A stretch of DNA of 64,000 bases from Massospora cicadina (GCA_022478985.1 JAKSZP010008049.1:1-64000), one strand, 5' to 3'; shown: positions 21,735-34,837, counted from the stretch's first letter. The notes: generated by a model not told the origin, from the sequence alone. Numbers and translations: made by a program.

Positions 21735-24000
21735 GTTGCCTAGCCACCATCAAATGAGTGATGGACTGACTGAAAGATGTACTGAAGCTATCATGTGATT
21801 TTCCTACCTTGATGAAAATATGATGTTCTCAAAAACTTTAATTAGCACTTGAAGCATCATTGCAAAGTCTTCAACTGGTTAATACAGGCTTCCCTAAAGC
21901 TCAAGCCTTCCAAATGTTCATTCATCCCACTTAAAATGGGGTTCTTTAGCATTGATTCACAAAGAAAGGAATCCAACTTATCTTATACAAAGTCACTGCA
22001 ATAGATAAAAGCTCCCCATAATTTAAGGAATTTCAAGTGTTCCTTAGGAAGATGGGTTATTTTAGACAATTTATCCCAGGTTTGCCAATCACTCTGAACC
22101 TTTAGTTTAAATACTTTACAAAGGGGTCTCCTTTAAAAAACCCCAAAAAACCAATATCTCAATCTCTTTAGGACTTACTTAGTTATAAAACTTTATTATT
22201 CATCTCTAGTCTAAATTAATATTTCTTGCTATCTACTAATGCTAATGATGTGGCTTTGGGAATTATACTAGCTTAACTGGATGATCAACTAGTAGACCAC
22301 TAAGTGGCCTATCTTAGTAAACTCTGTCTAAGGCTGAACAAAACTACACCGTGACTATAAAAGAGTGTTTGGCCGTACTTCTTACCATAAAACTTTTTTG
22401 ACCCTACTTATATGGATACCAATTTACTAGTATCACAGATTATGCCTCCTTCAAGCGGTTAAACAGTTGGAAGAACCCTGATGGGAGACTATTAAATTGG
22501 GCGCTACAATAAAAAAATTTAGACTTTATGGTAATTAATTGTGCTGGGACTACTTACCAGAACGCTTTCAAATTAATGTGCATGTCAGTATTAGTATGTT
22601 GATTCCTTAAGAAGACCCTCTGTATAAGACTTATTGGGTATCTTGAAAGGTGGGAACTGTAGATACCAGAGACAAGAGCTCAATTGCAAAGCAAAACTAT
22701 AATACTCAGTTTAAGGAAGAAATGCTTTATAAAGAAAGTCATTGATAAATGATTTCTTGATAAGTGACTTTTTTCTTAAACAGAAATAACTTTTGAAGGT
22801 CATGTAAACGTTGGCCATTGGTCCACCAAGAAACCTTATGAAAAGATGAAGAAATGATGTATTTAGAACACCTAATGTTAAAAAAAGAAATGATGTATTT
22901 GAGACTATATGTTTGAGGCCATCCATGAAGTATTGGAAGCCTGCTTAACTTGTAGGACTTAAGAACAACCAAGTACTCAGTATCAACATCAAGCAATAAC
23001 CCATTGCGCCATTTAGCATGGTCCACCTCAATGTGGTGGGTCCCTTTTCCATTAATCTTCATGGCCATTGATATATACTTCTTTCCATTAATCACTTAAC
23101 CGAATGGGGTAAGTTATTTTTGTTCTTGCGGTCACTACAAAGTTATGGCTTTATTCCTTTTCACTCCATTTTCACTTGACATGGGTCCTAAGGCACTTCT
23201 TTCTGAGAAATGTGTTGATTTTACATTACAAGTATTACTAGAGCTGAATATATGTTCAATATCATATAACCTCTCACTGCCCCTTACAATTCACACCTAA
23301 TGGTACAGTTTAACTAACAAAAAACCTTTATGGCTATTATCTGGAAGATGGCTACCACCAAACCCATATAATCTAAATTATCATCTGCCCTCCGCTTTAT
23401 TGGCATACTGAATAAGCTATCACCAAGTGATTAAGACATCCCTTTCAGGTCCTCTATGGTAGAGATCAGCAATTATCTATCAGTTTACAATTGTTGTTGG
23501 ATGCCCCAGCTCTCAAAAATTCTGAATCGATTATGAGGGCTTTAGCTGTCATTATTATCAGCTTAAAAGTAACTTCTACCAAAAATTATCTTAACTACCT
23601 CAAAGTAGACCATGCTTTTCAAAGCTCATCAATAGGATCTTCCCACCTATATAGTTGGAGCTCTTGTTTGCTCAATCAATATCATCCTGGTGGCGACCTA
23701 ACAAACTTAACACCACATGGTTAGGCTCATATTACATCCTATATAAAGTGGGGTCTGATACTAAATCACGGATTTTACCCATGGTGTAGTTGAACAAGTC
23801 CATGAAATAATTCTTTGAGCTTTTGTCCCCTTATTACAGGATCTTGAGGGGTTCTTTTAGATTTTTTATAGTGAACAAAAATGGCATCCTGTTAAGGATT
23901 GAAATGGTGAACAAGTTATTAACCCTCCTCCAGAGTTGGGTCTTGATGAGTTAATTGCCTGTCGCCTAGTTAATTAATGATTATTCATATGGGAAGAATT
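21735..24000 (+). mobile_element. TE6: degenerate Gypsy pol (TE1 family)
   Basis: On + it shows the end of RT (about 21735-21960: LKPSKCSFIP), the connection (22030-22100: VFLRKMGYFRQFIPGLP), RNase H (22205-22520: TNANDVALGIILA, LDDQ, AYLSK, TVTIKECLAVLLTIKLF) and an integrase tail (about 23380-23470 LPSALLAY; 23690-23760). No gag or LTR was found and the 5' half of pol is missing. Numerous stops. The RNase H and integrase match TE1 and TE10. Confidence 0.7.
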
Positions 24001-24032
24001 GATTTAATATGATTTGATACCTGTTATATGAA

Positions 24033-24089
24033 GATGCATGGCGGCTCCCCCTTTTTGGGTTGGGCACCACAAGTGCTAAAAAAGAGAAT
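24033..24089 (+). mobile_element. 57-bp SINE tail insertion
   Basis: Flanked by an 11-bp TSD TGTTATATGAA (24022-24032 and 24090-24100). It ends GGGCACCACAAGTGCTAAAA with AAGAGAAT, a diverged form of the common tail GGGACCATCTAGTACTAAAA. Confidence 0.7.
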
Positions 24090-24100
24090 TGTTATATGAA

Positions 24101-26850
24101 ATTATCAACACAGTCAGGTTTATGGTCCAGGTGAAAATGCATCTTGAATAACAAAACCTCAACCTGAAGTACCAGGACAATGGAGTTAAGACTGTCCTGA
24201 TGCCAAAAGATGTCAAAGAATGTTGCTTGACCCTCCTATTAAATGTAAAAGAAATCCTGATTAAGGAGGATGTAGATGATAGTAAGACACATGCTCCTAA
24301 TCGCCCTACTAAAATTGCTGGTTATAACCTAATAAAGAGTCTAGATTTTATCGTTGTTTTTAATTAATTTTTTTTTAGATTTCCTCATAGTTTTATGACG
24401 TCAAAGAATACTGCAGTTGTGACCCCATAAAATTGCCATTGCAAACCTTTCAAAAACAGAAGTGCATAGTTATGACCTCTTAGAAGCCATTTTTCCACAA
24501 AGAGCCATCCTGAGGGAATCTAGAATCTCTAAACAAAATATCTCCAGTTAAAAAACTCAAATCTTTGGCTCACCTATAGCTGTTAAGCTAAGACACCGAC
24601 ATGCTGTTGATTGCTTCCACTGCCATGCCCATAGAAGCATAAATGGCTTACACAACAGATGGTCACTTATTTTGCTGATAGAATATATTTTATGTTTTCA
24701 TCATCAGTCTCATTGTGAACATCTTACCTCAGCCAGGGTCTTGTGAAGAATATTTATAAAAAGCTCATATTTTCTATGATAGATAAACATATGATATAGA
24801 GCTTCAGATATGATATCTTATAGTTCGATGTTAATTCAATGCATTACTTTATAATACATCTTGGATGAAATTATAATTCTTTATGCTTGTGAATAAAATA
24901 TACCAACTTTTCCATCAGATCCAAACATATATATACAGTGTTAATATTTGATATGGTCTTCACAAAGTCAACTATCGCCATTTTTTGTTACAAATTTCAG
25001 ATTCTTTCCTTATTTTTCATTAATTTCATGTTCCTCAGCTATCAATTTCTTACAGTACTGTCAAGATAAAAGCGTGCCAAGAGAAAACTGGCCTGTGAAT
25101 GTGGGTGCCTAAGCAGCCACATATAATGCACATAATATCAAGCGTTGTCCTATCAGTGAAAGTGGAGTTAAGTTATGTGTGAAAGAGATTTTGGGTTTTG
25201 GGAACAAGTGAGTGTGTGAATGAGGGGTTCCTTATGATGTTGGAAGTGCTATTTTATTAATTTGAAGAAGTGTCACCTAAAAGTTCTTCTTCACATGTGA
25301 TAACCAATGAGATTCTTGCATGGCCTTAAACTTTTGCTAACAGCTACTGCTACTTTTTATACTTTAATTCATAAACTGGAAGTTGTTTTTAAGTTTTTCA
25401 TATGGGAATTTAAGAAAGAAAATGACCAACATCCTATCATTACCAGGGCTCTGGGTCTTAGGGTCATGGAGTTGAGATGTGAACTTAGAAAACTACCAAT
25501 ATCCAAAAATGAAACAACTGACATTATTGACAGATCAGAATGGGATCTTATAAGGAACATTAAAGCTAAATAAAACAATTAAATATGATTTTATGCATAT
25601 TTTAGAAGAGTTTGATCCCTGTTATCTATGTTAAATCTTGCTTTTGCGCCCATTGAACTTGTTGACTAAAAGATTTCCAGCATTTACCCTTTTTGTCCAA
25701 TTTATGACTTATTTAGAATTTTTTTGTAAAGTCTTTTCACCTGGTTTTACATCAGGTATCAGATTCCTAAACTGAGGGTACCCCTTGTTGGAGCCCTCTT
25801 TTTTGAACTGTTTAATGCCTACAATGATTATCTTGTAGTTTTTCAAATTTAGACAGAACTGTCTTATATTCTGCAAATACTGTTCTGTAGTTTCAGAGAT
25901 TGTGTAAAGCAGTGACTGCACAAGTTTGTGGGGGGTTTATAACACTTAAATAACAATGCTTTCTGTATGATGAAAAGATGCGCAATATGAGCCAATAAAG
26001 GCTCAGGTAAAGATGTGAACAATTTACTTAAAACTTAGGAAACCGTTGCCAATAATAAACTAAATATTACTAGCAAAATTTAGTAAGCCAAGTGCAAAGT
26101 CTCTTATCTCAAGATAATTATGGTGTTATAAATGATGAATGTCAATCTAATCCCCTTTCTCAATTATTCTCAGCACCAATTGCCAGAGAATTTCATAAAC
26201 TAAACCATCAATTGTAGTGTTCATTCTGCTATTCAATCAGAATTTACTATAGAATGCTAAGACCCTATGGCAATTTGGCCTGATACTCTTAAGAAAGACT
26301 GGCCATTGAATTAAATAAGCACAACTAATCAATTGGAAGAAAAGCTAACTAGAAATATAAATTACAAAAGTATCAACACATCAAAACTATTTAAAAATTT
26401 GGCAACCTCCCAACTAATCAAACACTAGTTCTAAAACCTACTTTAAAAATTTAAGTCTGGTTGATATTAAAATACATCCTCTGGTTTAACCAGATTATAT
26501 TCTTCCATAGTAGCTATTGTAACCACTAGCTAAGATTTGCGGTGCTTCAGTCTTAGGCATCAATGATGATAGACAGAAAGGCTTTGGTACAACCTCCTTC
26601 CTCTAAGAGGCGTTGGGAAGAAAGAGTGAAATAAACAGTATTCACGCCTAAGGAAATTGACAGCAAAGCTATTAAGGAAACACTTAAATTTCATCACCAA
26701 AAATCAATGGCCTTATAAACCCACGAAAACTGTTTGCTATTAGTAAAATTTAAAATTATGAAATAATATTAAGTTGTTTTTCCCATAGTTATCTGCATGC
26801 TTTTAAAAACTCATCATGTATCCTATTCACTATACGCCCACCAGAAAGAT
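24101..26850. other. unassigned 2.7-kb region
   Basis: No Gypsy domain, LTR pair, PBS or SINE was recognised here on either strand. There are a few sense stretches on + (about 24150-24365 with one upstream stop; 25307-25573) that could be remnants of a gene or of an unrelated element. Sequence from 25900 to 26800 is AT-rich and may hold the decayed 3' LTR of TE7. Confidence 0.4.
25307..25573 (+). CDS. unknown 88-codon ORF
   Basis: Not recognised. It is one of the few open frames outside clear TE domains. The second half is charged and helical in appearance (MELRCELRKLPISKNETTD), ending IRNIKAK. There is no paired promoter, intron signal or homologue in the window. It may be an exon remnant, a decayed Gag or chance; the antisense frame is also open over the same interval, which weakens the case. 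Confidence 0.25.
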   Translation: MRFLHGLKLLLTATATFYTLIHKLEVVFKFFIWEFKKENDQHPIITRALGLRVMELRCELRKLPISKNETTDIIDRSEWDLIRNIKAK

Positions 26851-26859
26851 CCTAATAAT

Positions 26860-27712
26860 ATAGGCATCCAATTTCAACTTATTAATGACTTCAAATGGTC
26901 CAACCCAGAGCCTGTCTAAAAATTATGTCATCCAACTATGTGGGTGTCACAATAATTAACCCTATTGCCAATCTCAAATGTCAGAAGAGCTAGTCTCCTT
27001 ATATCTTCATAATCTTTAACTTAATTTTCTGTTTGAGAGTATTAACATAGGCGGAGGACTGTATCCCTATTGAAACTTTTGTTAAGCTCTCAACATATAT
27101 TATAAAGGCGTCATATCTGAGCATAATTCAAAAATGAATTATTAAATTGGGGCAAACAATCCCGCCGCCCATAAAGCAATTCAAAAAGAGATTAACCAAT
27201 TGACAAATAATAGCTTAACTTATAGGTAAATTTTGCTGACAATAAAAAAACTACCCAGCTAAAAGCTTTACCAGCTTTGAGCTTCTTCAGATTAGTAACC
27301 AGAGTACCATCTACCATTTCTACCATCACATCTGTTTCTATTAGTAAGGTGTCAACATTGATCTTTGTATTCCCATTAACTCATTTAATTTCAAATGACA
27401 TGCTTGGTAAAGTTTCTACCATTATCTGTTATATATCTTGAGGGGCAACCATGCAATAAATTAACAGCTTCATTGAAAACTTTTCATTACTGAAGGCATC
27501 TACTTTAGTTAGAGAATGCGTCTCTACCCATTGAGTTAAGTTATTTAAAACCAAATTAACATATCAGCTTCTTTTGGAAATCATGATAAAAGGCCCTATG
27601 AAATTGATGGAGATTGTATGCCATGCAAGCTCAGGCTTCACTAGATGGAAAACGGTTTCCTTATTATAGCTTTTAGGAATGTCATGATTCATAATAAGAA
27701 AGATTTTACAAA
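26860..27712 (-). pseudogene. pol: TE7 integrase, core to GPF domain
   Basis: On minus, from right to left: WHAISINFIGPFIMISKRS (DDE core start, with Asn where the first catalytic Asp is expected), LTQWVETHSLTKVDAF, later a NCFMGG-like stretch and finally LDRLWVGPFEVINKLKLDAY, the GPY/F domain at about 26868-26935. Comparable stretches in TE13 are VVIDHLMRWVETKALAKVDA. The core-start change would inactivate the enzyme even without the stops. TE8 interrupts the gene at 27713. Confidence 0.65.
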
Positions 27713-28792
27713 TGTAAACTTTTTTAGAGTTCCATGCACAGGTTTGAGGTGTGCTTTGGTTATATTGTTGATTAAGACAAAAATGGGTATATTGATAATT
27801 GTATGAAGACTAAGATCATAGTTGAGTTATTAACAACCTTTTTGAATAAAGTTTTACTGCTAGACAGGTGCAGACTACTTCCTACTGGTAACTGGAAGTC
27901 ACTTCTGGACAACAAACTCAGACAAGGGAAACTATCCCTTAAACTTTAAGCCCAAGAACTAAAAATACCTGAATAACAAGGGAACTTTCCCTTCCACTCT
28001 TTATACAAGAGATCATGAAAGCTCTAGGCAAAATGATAAGAGAAAATATCTCTCAAACTCTTCTTAGGAGAACAATAAAACAATTTGTATCAATATCTGA
28101 AAATATTTTCTCCTGAAAGTGTCTACTTTTATTAAGAATGAACAAGGTTTTTATGTCGAGGATTTGACTCAAAAAATTATTGGTACCCCATGATATTGAA
28201 ATCCATTACCAATGAATATAACCCTCAGGAGCTTTCTGAAAAGATGAATAACTCATCTAATTAGTTGGATTCTGCTGACAACTAGACCAAAACCCCTACT
28301 AGGTTGGATTCAGAACTAGTGAATTCAACGCCTTTATCCAGTCCAAATAGATTAACCTTACTAGGCTTGCAACCTGCTTAGGTAATGGGACCATTTAACC
28401 AATAATAGCAGGTCATGTTGATTTAGGCTAGCCTGCAAGTTTGCCGATACAAGCATTATCTACGCTTTAGCAACTGCCAATAAACCCTTACCAACTGGAA
28501 ACAAAACTCAATCACTGTTCACAAGATAACTTTTTTTAAAATTTAAATTAGTAATCAAAACACTTGCAAACATTATTGGGATCCTCATCATTAGAACATT
28601 AATTATCCATTAGATCTGAATCTGACAAAATAGTTAATCTTTATAAGAAAAAACTCAAATAATTTTACCAATTAAAGATAGCTCTCACATATGTAATAGG
28701 TTTTGTATTACAAATTGAACCCTAACAGATAAAACAGATATTTTGGTATAGTCTAATACCGCTTGATGATGTGGAATTCCCAAATCCCAACA
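27713..28792 (-). repeat. TE8 3' LTR
   Basis: About 1.08 kb, TG..CA ends (TGTAAAC..CCCAACA on +). On minus it starts TGTTGGGATTTGGG after the PPT. It is related to the TE9 LTRs: 28380-28480 corresponds, inverted, to 32760-32830. Confidence 0.75.
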
Positions 28793-28849
28793 CATCCCTT
28801 AGCTTGACTATGCAGCGAAAAACAAATTTTGAAAGCAGATGCCACTTCA

Positions 28850-29399
28850 TTCCGAGACTTGAGTCAGACAACATGGGTAAATTGATTTTGGCAGAGCTAG
28901 ATCTTATTCTCTTTGCTCAATGCACCTTCTCATGCCCATTCTCAGCAGCGCGGTTCCTCTTCTCCTTCTCATGTTCTCTGCTATCTCACACAAATGCAGA
29001 TTCTCCAGGGTCACTCAGTGATCTCACCATTGATGAATTCCTGAATGCCTGGGTTCCCACAAATTAGGGTTCTAACAAGGATGGATCTTACGTCTACTGC
29101 TGTACCAGAATTATTTGGTTAATCACAAAAAAAATTCTTCAACGCCTGTTTTCCCCAGTTTATGGCTCTCATGGCTACACACCATAATAGGATCATTTAG
29201 CCAATCTTGCCAATGGATTCCTAAACGCCTGTATAACCCCAGGTCAGCTTCTCATATTTTAATCAGTGTAGAACTTCAAGTTCTCTTTTTTCATGAATCT
29301 CAATTTTGGAACGCTTTGCAACATGAGTTGGTCCCGCCAACCATCCACATTCTCTTGATCTTATTTACTTCCATTGTATTTTTAATTTACTTCCTCTAA
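28850..29399 (+). pseudogene. TE8 antisense ORF (candidate)
   Basis: Two open + stretches (28771-29067 and 29115-29399) lie between the PPT and the integrase end, in the same place and orientation as the antisense ORFs of TE13 and TE12. The C-terminal end shows FWNALQHELVPP, which resembles WQALKTILLDLVPY (TE13) and the corresponding TE12 stretch. The N-terminal part does not align convincingly. Homology is therefore weak and rests mainly on position and this short match. Confidence 0.4.
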
Positions 29400-29589
29400 T
29401 TACATTAGAAATGGGAACACCGCCAGATTTATACAATTGTGGTAAAAATAAAAAAACTGATAGTATCTATATTTTTTCATTTTTCTATGTTTTACAAGGG
29501 ACTTTCAAATAAATAAATAAATAAATATATTCATATATCTATCTTTTATATTTTTCCCTTAATATTTTTTATGCTACAAGATTTTTCTC

Positions 29590-29725
29590 TTTTTTCTTAA
29601 ATTTAATAGTTTAAGTATTTGCTATGGACCCTATCCACTATATGATTATCTGCAATATTTCTCAGCATATAGTCATCTGTCACCTATTTGAAATAAATTT
29701 AATGGTCCCAACCATTGGGCATTTG
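29590..29725 (-). pseudogene. pol: TE8 integrase C-terminal remnant
   Basis: On minus, MLRNIADNHIVDRVHSKYLN follows a WLGP-type motif. The same C-terminal end is seen in TE9 (34640-34740), TE12 (61000-61100) and TE13 (52960-53050: GPFNIITKMVMGAYSIKNIL). It marks the end of gag-pol, followed on the left by AT-rich DNA (29440-29590) and the antisense ORF. Confidence 0.6.
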
Positions 29726-29999
29726 TTCCCAACTTTTCATTAATTTTAACAAGACCTATTCAAAATCCATTATTTGGAGTTTGGCAATCAATAACTATGG
29801 TGTAATAATAAATGCATTTATCACTAATTACCAACTCTTTTTGAACAGTTTAATTAATTTATTTTATAAATTGATTATTGGCATTAATTACTGTGCCTAC
29901 CATTTGAATTAATCCCGCCGCCAGAAATGGAAATGATGCCTAGTTGTGTAGACCATAATAGAAACACTGCCATTATTCAAATTCAACTTGAGAAGATTA

Positions 30000-32280
30000 T
30001 TAACTTTTTCAGCGTGTCATGCCTTTTCAACCAACTGGCAGGCATAAGGACAAGCATTTTTCTTTTCTACTTCCAGATCAATCATCTTCATTTTTGATTT
30101 TATTCTTGTGACATCATTTATATTTTACGTTAAGGCTTGATACAGCAGATCCTCTCCAAGTTTTATTTAACTGAGGTAAGTCGACTAGGGGATGGACATT
30201 ACCAAACTAAAACTAAAATCATAATAAAAATTAATGATTCAAACTAAACGCCCAAAATGGATGGATTGATTGAATCATACCCAACAAATATCCAACCAGG
30301 TGGGTAACAAATACTGCTATCTCTCCATTGTGGAAGGGGAGGGGGGATCAGGGGGCTCATCTTTGGCTGCATCCATCTCATTCCAGAATAGGATGCATGT
30401 TAAGGCAGATAGTAGGGGTGTGGGGGCATCAGCGGTATGGGGTTCAATATCTCTGATGACTGGAACTTCCAAATAGTTGTTAGCCATCATAATGCCAACA
30501 ATGTATATGGCCAAAGTGTCTTCAGCTTTGAGGTGGGCGTCTGGGAATTTAACAAATGTGGCAATGTTGGTTTGGGTTATTTTTTGCTTTTGGATTCCGT
30601 GCTACTGTTACCACGCTCTGGATGGCTTCAGTGACGTTTTTGTGTAAAGTTTTTATGTTGATCTTACTTTGTGCAGTAAGATCTTTGGGAATAACGGGAG
30701 TTTGGAATTCCTCCTGCGAGCGCAGCCACAGATTTGGCAGCAGCTTTATGGAGTGGATGGCAATCTAATGTGGCGGCTGCTTCTACTGCAAGCTGATGGT
30801 CGCTGTAGATCCTCTCCAAGTTCCTCTACACATAAGTCTGAAATATCTAATTTCTCTGATAAAATATCAGATGAGATGGTTTGGATTGCAGCGTTAGATT
30901 GTTCTATATCTAGACTACTCAATCTTTTACCAAACATTACACAGTTTTCCCCTCTTGAGGCAATACAGGATTCACATTCTTTTTGGCTTTTAGATTTAAC
31001 ATTGAGAGGCAAAATGTCCAGTTGCACCACAATTATGACAGAGGTTTTGAGATTTATATGCTATTTTACACATTGAGGGGTTTTCCCCACAGAAACTTTG
31101 TTTTTAAATGGTAACTTTATTTGTTACTTGATGTGACATTCCATATTTTTGTCATTAATTCCAGCATAATCTGATACTCATTAGTCAGAATATCTTTGTA
31201 AATTTAACAAGGCACATTAAATGTCACGCCTAACATTTTCATATAATTCATTATCTGCAAAATATAAGTTTGAGTTTCCAGTGCCAAAACATTGCTCAGT
31301 TCAGATCTTTGTAAGTCTGGAGTGAAGTTAGCATGGTAATAAGTGAATCAAAATCTGATGATACCTATGCGTCCGCTAGGATTTGTGCTTCCTGCAGACA
31401 ATCAATTAAAGTGGCTAAGTTTTCATCTTTTTTTAATAGTATTCACATGAAATCCTGTTTGCAGCTAGCTATCTATTTTGGACTGCCAAACTCGTTCACG
31501 ATTGATTCTTTGGTATCATTGTACATCCAAATAACCTCTTTGAGATAGGTCAACACCAGAGTTTGAAAATATGTGTCTAAGCATTTCATCATAGTTACTG
31601 CTTTCTGGCAGTCACCATATCCAAACATCATCATTTCAAATAAAAGGAAAATACCAGAGCGTTATACTGATGAAGAATAGATAATTTTAATATATCCCTA
31701 AATACTTCTGTTCCTACTGTAATGATAGGTACTCAACCAGAAACACTTTTAATGGTGGGGCTATTCTGGGGAGTCATCTCCCAAAAGTGCTACAAAAACC
31801 ACAGGCATGTTTCTTGGTGGCTGCACTTTCCCAACAGAACTATCTTTGTCTTCTTTATTTTCAGCACATCTGCCTCTATCTGCACACAGTTGCACTTTAG
31901 ATTTTCTAGGTCAAAAACTGCTTTAAATCTTCATTACATCATCTGGAATCCAATGGAATCACACTCTATCCGCTTCCCAAGGAGCCTTCAGAAACATCTA
32001 CCTAATAATCAATTTAGTCTCCTTCCGCTTCATGGAAGTGATTTTCCACACAGATCATTGCTGACCTTCTCAACCTTCTCTTTTTGTAATCCTCAGCTTT
32101 TTTTACTCATTATGTCAAGGTATTTAAATCATATTGAGACAATAAATACAGCGTATTCTTTTTCAATGTCTCTAGTTCCTTTCAAAATTTCTAAAGTTTG
32201 TTGTTGTACAGCATACTGCTGAGAACTTTAACGTGATATTTGGCCTTAAAACTTCAACTACACCTGTAGTGAGCATCAAA
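30000..32280 (-). pseudogene. gag: TE8 gag pseudogene
   Basis: Just inside the 5' LTR on minus, about 32220-31970, the translation KKAEDLQKEKVEKVSNDLCG aligns with TE9 (KAEEEKEHVEKVNNDPNGN) and TE12 (KAEAEIKQIGQVNNDLYRK). This is the N-terminal coiled-coil part of Gag. An open minus stretch at 30746-31030 may be part of the same gene. No zinc knuckle found. Decayed. Confidence 0.5.
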
Positions 32281-32319
32281 TGTAAACTTTTTTAGGATCT
32301 ACTGCATATGTTAAGGTGT
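32281..32319 (-). repeat. TE8 5' LTR, first fragment
   Basis: TGTAAACTTTTTTAGG matches the start of the 3' LTR (27713) and is broken after 39 bp by TE9. The LTR resumes at 36614 with GCTTTGATTATATTGTTGA, matching 27752 onward (GCTTTGGTTATATTGTTGA). Confidence 0.75.
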
Positions 32320-33520
32320 TGTTGAGGTTTTAGAATGCCCACATTTTACAGCTTAATAGATTATGATGAATTATATGCTTTATCCGCTGGAGACAAATTA
32401 TTTAAAACCCTAGCGGATGTGGGAGTTATCATTAATCTAATAACCATTGTTGGTTTTATTTCCTTATGCGATATTAACTAATTAGCCAAATTCAAATCCA
32501 CCCTATTGATAATATTCTTTTAGGGAGGATCCCAACAAAGATTACAAATGGTTTGATTTTTAGTTTGGCTATTAAAAAACTAAATTATCTTGTACAATTT
32601 AATCAGGCTTATTGACAGTCAATAAAGGTTTATTGGCAGTTTCTGAATCATTGAGAATGAATGTAATGGCAGTTGTTGGGTTGGGACCATCTAGTACTAA
32701 AAAAATGTAATGGCAGTTGCTTTATCATTGAAAACGCTTGTATTGGCAGCAACTTGAATGTTAGACTGAAGCAACATGACCTTCAATTAATGGGTAAATG
32801 GTCCCATTACCTAAGCAAGTTGCTAGTTTAATAAGGATAACCGCTGGGGTTGGGTAAATACGTTGGGACACACTTTTTAAAGCTTCAGCCCAGGAGGGGT
32901 CGTGATCTAGTTGGAAATGGAATCTGGCTAAGCAGATGAAGTAATAATCATTTTGGATGATTCCTAAGGGCTAAATTCGTTGCAAATGAACGTCATTTCC
33001 ATTGGGTCACCAAAGGAAGAGTTGGGCGCTGAATTTCATATATAAATACCTCAATTTATTTTTTAAAGCAGACAGTAGTATAGTTATATACAATATATTT
33101 TTGGGAAAACATCTGGATATTTATACATTTTTTGCTCTTTGATTAGAGTGTAAGAAAATAGTTTCCTTTTATTCATTTGTACTATGCCAACTCTTGTAAT
33201 TATATTTGAAAGGATAGTTTACATTGTCCACGTGTTTTTCACGTACTCAAGCAACCCAGTGAGGGGATAAGTTTCCTTGTTGTCCATAAGACTGCCAATT
33301 ATGAGATTATAGTTGAAGAGGAAGTTTTTTTAAATTTTGTTTAAATTTCTATAAGTTAACAGAAAGAAGAGCTTCAGCACCTGACTTATTATATTGGTTG
33401 TAAATGGCTCAACTAGATGTTTGTCTTCATATAATTATCAACACACACACTTATTATATCAATCAAAAATCAAGTTAATGAACGCCTCAAACCTGTGCAG
33501 TAAACACAAAAAAGTTTTCA
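32320..33520 (+). repeat. TE9 5' LTR
   Basis: Starts TGTTGAGGTTTTAG, ends AAGTTTTCA before the PBS TTTGGTGCTCAC. It aligns with 35488-36613 over its whole length and includes the SINE tail 32676-32703 with one TSD copy. Confidence 0.8.
32676..32703 (+). mobile_element. 28-bp SINE tail insertion
   Basis: TTGGGTTGGGACCATCTAGT plus ACTAAAAA, between perfect 16-bp repeats AATGTAATGGCAGTTG (32660-32675 and 32704-32719). The paired TE9 3' LTR lacks it, which shows that it came after TE9 integrated. Confidence 0.88.
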
Positions 33521-33539
33521 TTTGGTGCTCACAACAGGA

Positions 33540-33900
33540 GTATTTGAGTTTCAGGACAAAAGATTTTTTTTATAAATTATCTACAGAATGGCATATGAGA
33601 ATGAACTTTGAAGCTTGTGGACAGATTAAAAATGGTGACAAAGAATATGCTGGATCTCACATCTCAATCTGATATGAAAACCTTAGCAGAATGAGTAACA
33701 AAAGCTGAGGAGGAAAAAGAGCATGTTGAGAAGGTCAATAATGATCCAAATGGAAATTTACCTCCTTGAAGCGGAAAGAGACTGAAACAATTAAGGAATG
33801 ATGTTCCAGAAGGCTGTTTGGGAAGCATATAGAGCGCAATTCCGCTGGGTTTCACAATAATGTAATGCAAATCCTAAAGTGGTTTTATAATCTAGAACAT
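33540..33900 (+). pseudogene. gag: TE9 gag N-terminal remnant
   Basis: After the PBS the + strand shows LDLTSQSDMKTLAE and KAEEEKEHVEKVNNDPNGN with stops between. This is the same coiled-coil Gag as in TE8, TE12 and TE13. Confidence 0.5.
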
Positions 33901-34539
33901 CAAAAATGCTTCTGCGCGCAGAAAGAGGCAGATGTAGCTGAAAACAAAGAAGACAAAGATAGTCCCGTTGGGAAAGTGCAGCACCAAGAAACATGCCTGT
34001 GGCCTTTGAAGAATTTTGGAGATGCCTCCCAAAAATATGTCAATGATTAGTAGGGTTACCAGCACAAGTACCCCCCATTACAGCAGTAAAAGAAGAATTT
34101 TTGTGATACGCTGAAATTGCCTATTATCCTTTGGAATAACTCTCTGGCGTTTTTTCATTTTTCTGAAATGATGATTTTGGATATTGTGACTGCAAGAAAG
34201 CAGTAACAGTTATGAACTGCTTAGACCCAGATTGTTAAAATCTAGTGTTGTTCCACTTGAATGGGGATAATTTGATGTAGAGCGACGTCAAAGAATAAAC
34301 CAAGAATGAGCTTATAGTCTTGGGCGGATGGCTATCTGCAAACAGGATTTCATGGGAATCTAGGTTAGAAAGGACGAAGATCTCACTACTGTTGATTTTG
34401 TACTCAGCAGAAAAAACAGCTTTGGGGATTAATTTAGAGCAATTTTTCCTGATTTTCAAATATCATGATTAATTTTGCAATCCCAGGCATCTGGTATGAC
34501 GTTGATAAAGATAACTAGAGTTAAGAAACAGGATGATCA

Positions 34540-34740
34540 AGATTGACCAGCGCTTAAGAAATACCATGTAAGTGATAGGGTAGCCTATTGTGATCCCCAG
34601 ATTTGGAAAAAATGCAAGTTGGACGCCCTATGGTCAGGTCCATTTGAGATTATTGCCAAATCAGCAATAGATGCCTATACAATGAAAAACTTGTTGGTGG
34701 TCATATAGTAAATTGGGTCTATAGTAATTACTTTCAAGTA
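34540..34740 (+). pseudogene. pol: TE9 integrase C-terminal remnant
   Basis: LDALWSGPFEIIAKSAIDAY (about 34619-34680) is the GPY/F domain that ends the polyprotein. It follows KKYHVSDRVAYCDP. AT-rich DNA (34745-34850) follows, then an open minus frame (34838-35113) in the place of the antisense ORF. Confidence 0.65.
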
Positions 34741-34837
34741 TTGAATCTAGAATAAAATATAAATATATAATAAAAAACTCGGAGAAATTATATAAAGGAT
34801 ATATGATAGAAATAAGTTATATTTAATTTATATTTAT

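Noticed and set aside
29500..29525. AAAT tandem repeat as a microsatellite of interest
   Set aside because: Only about six units in an AT-rich spacer between convergent coding regions; nothing beyond base composition.
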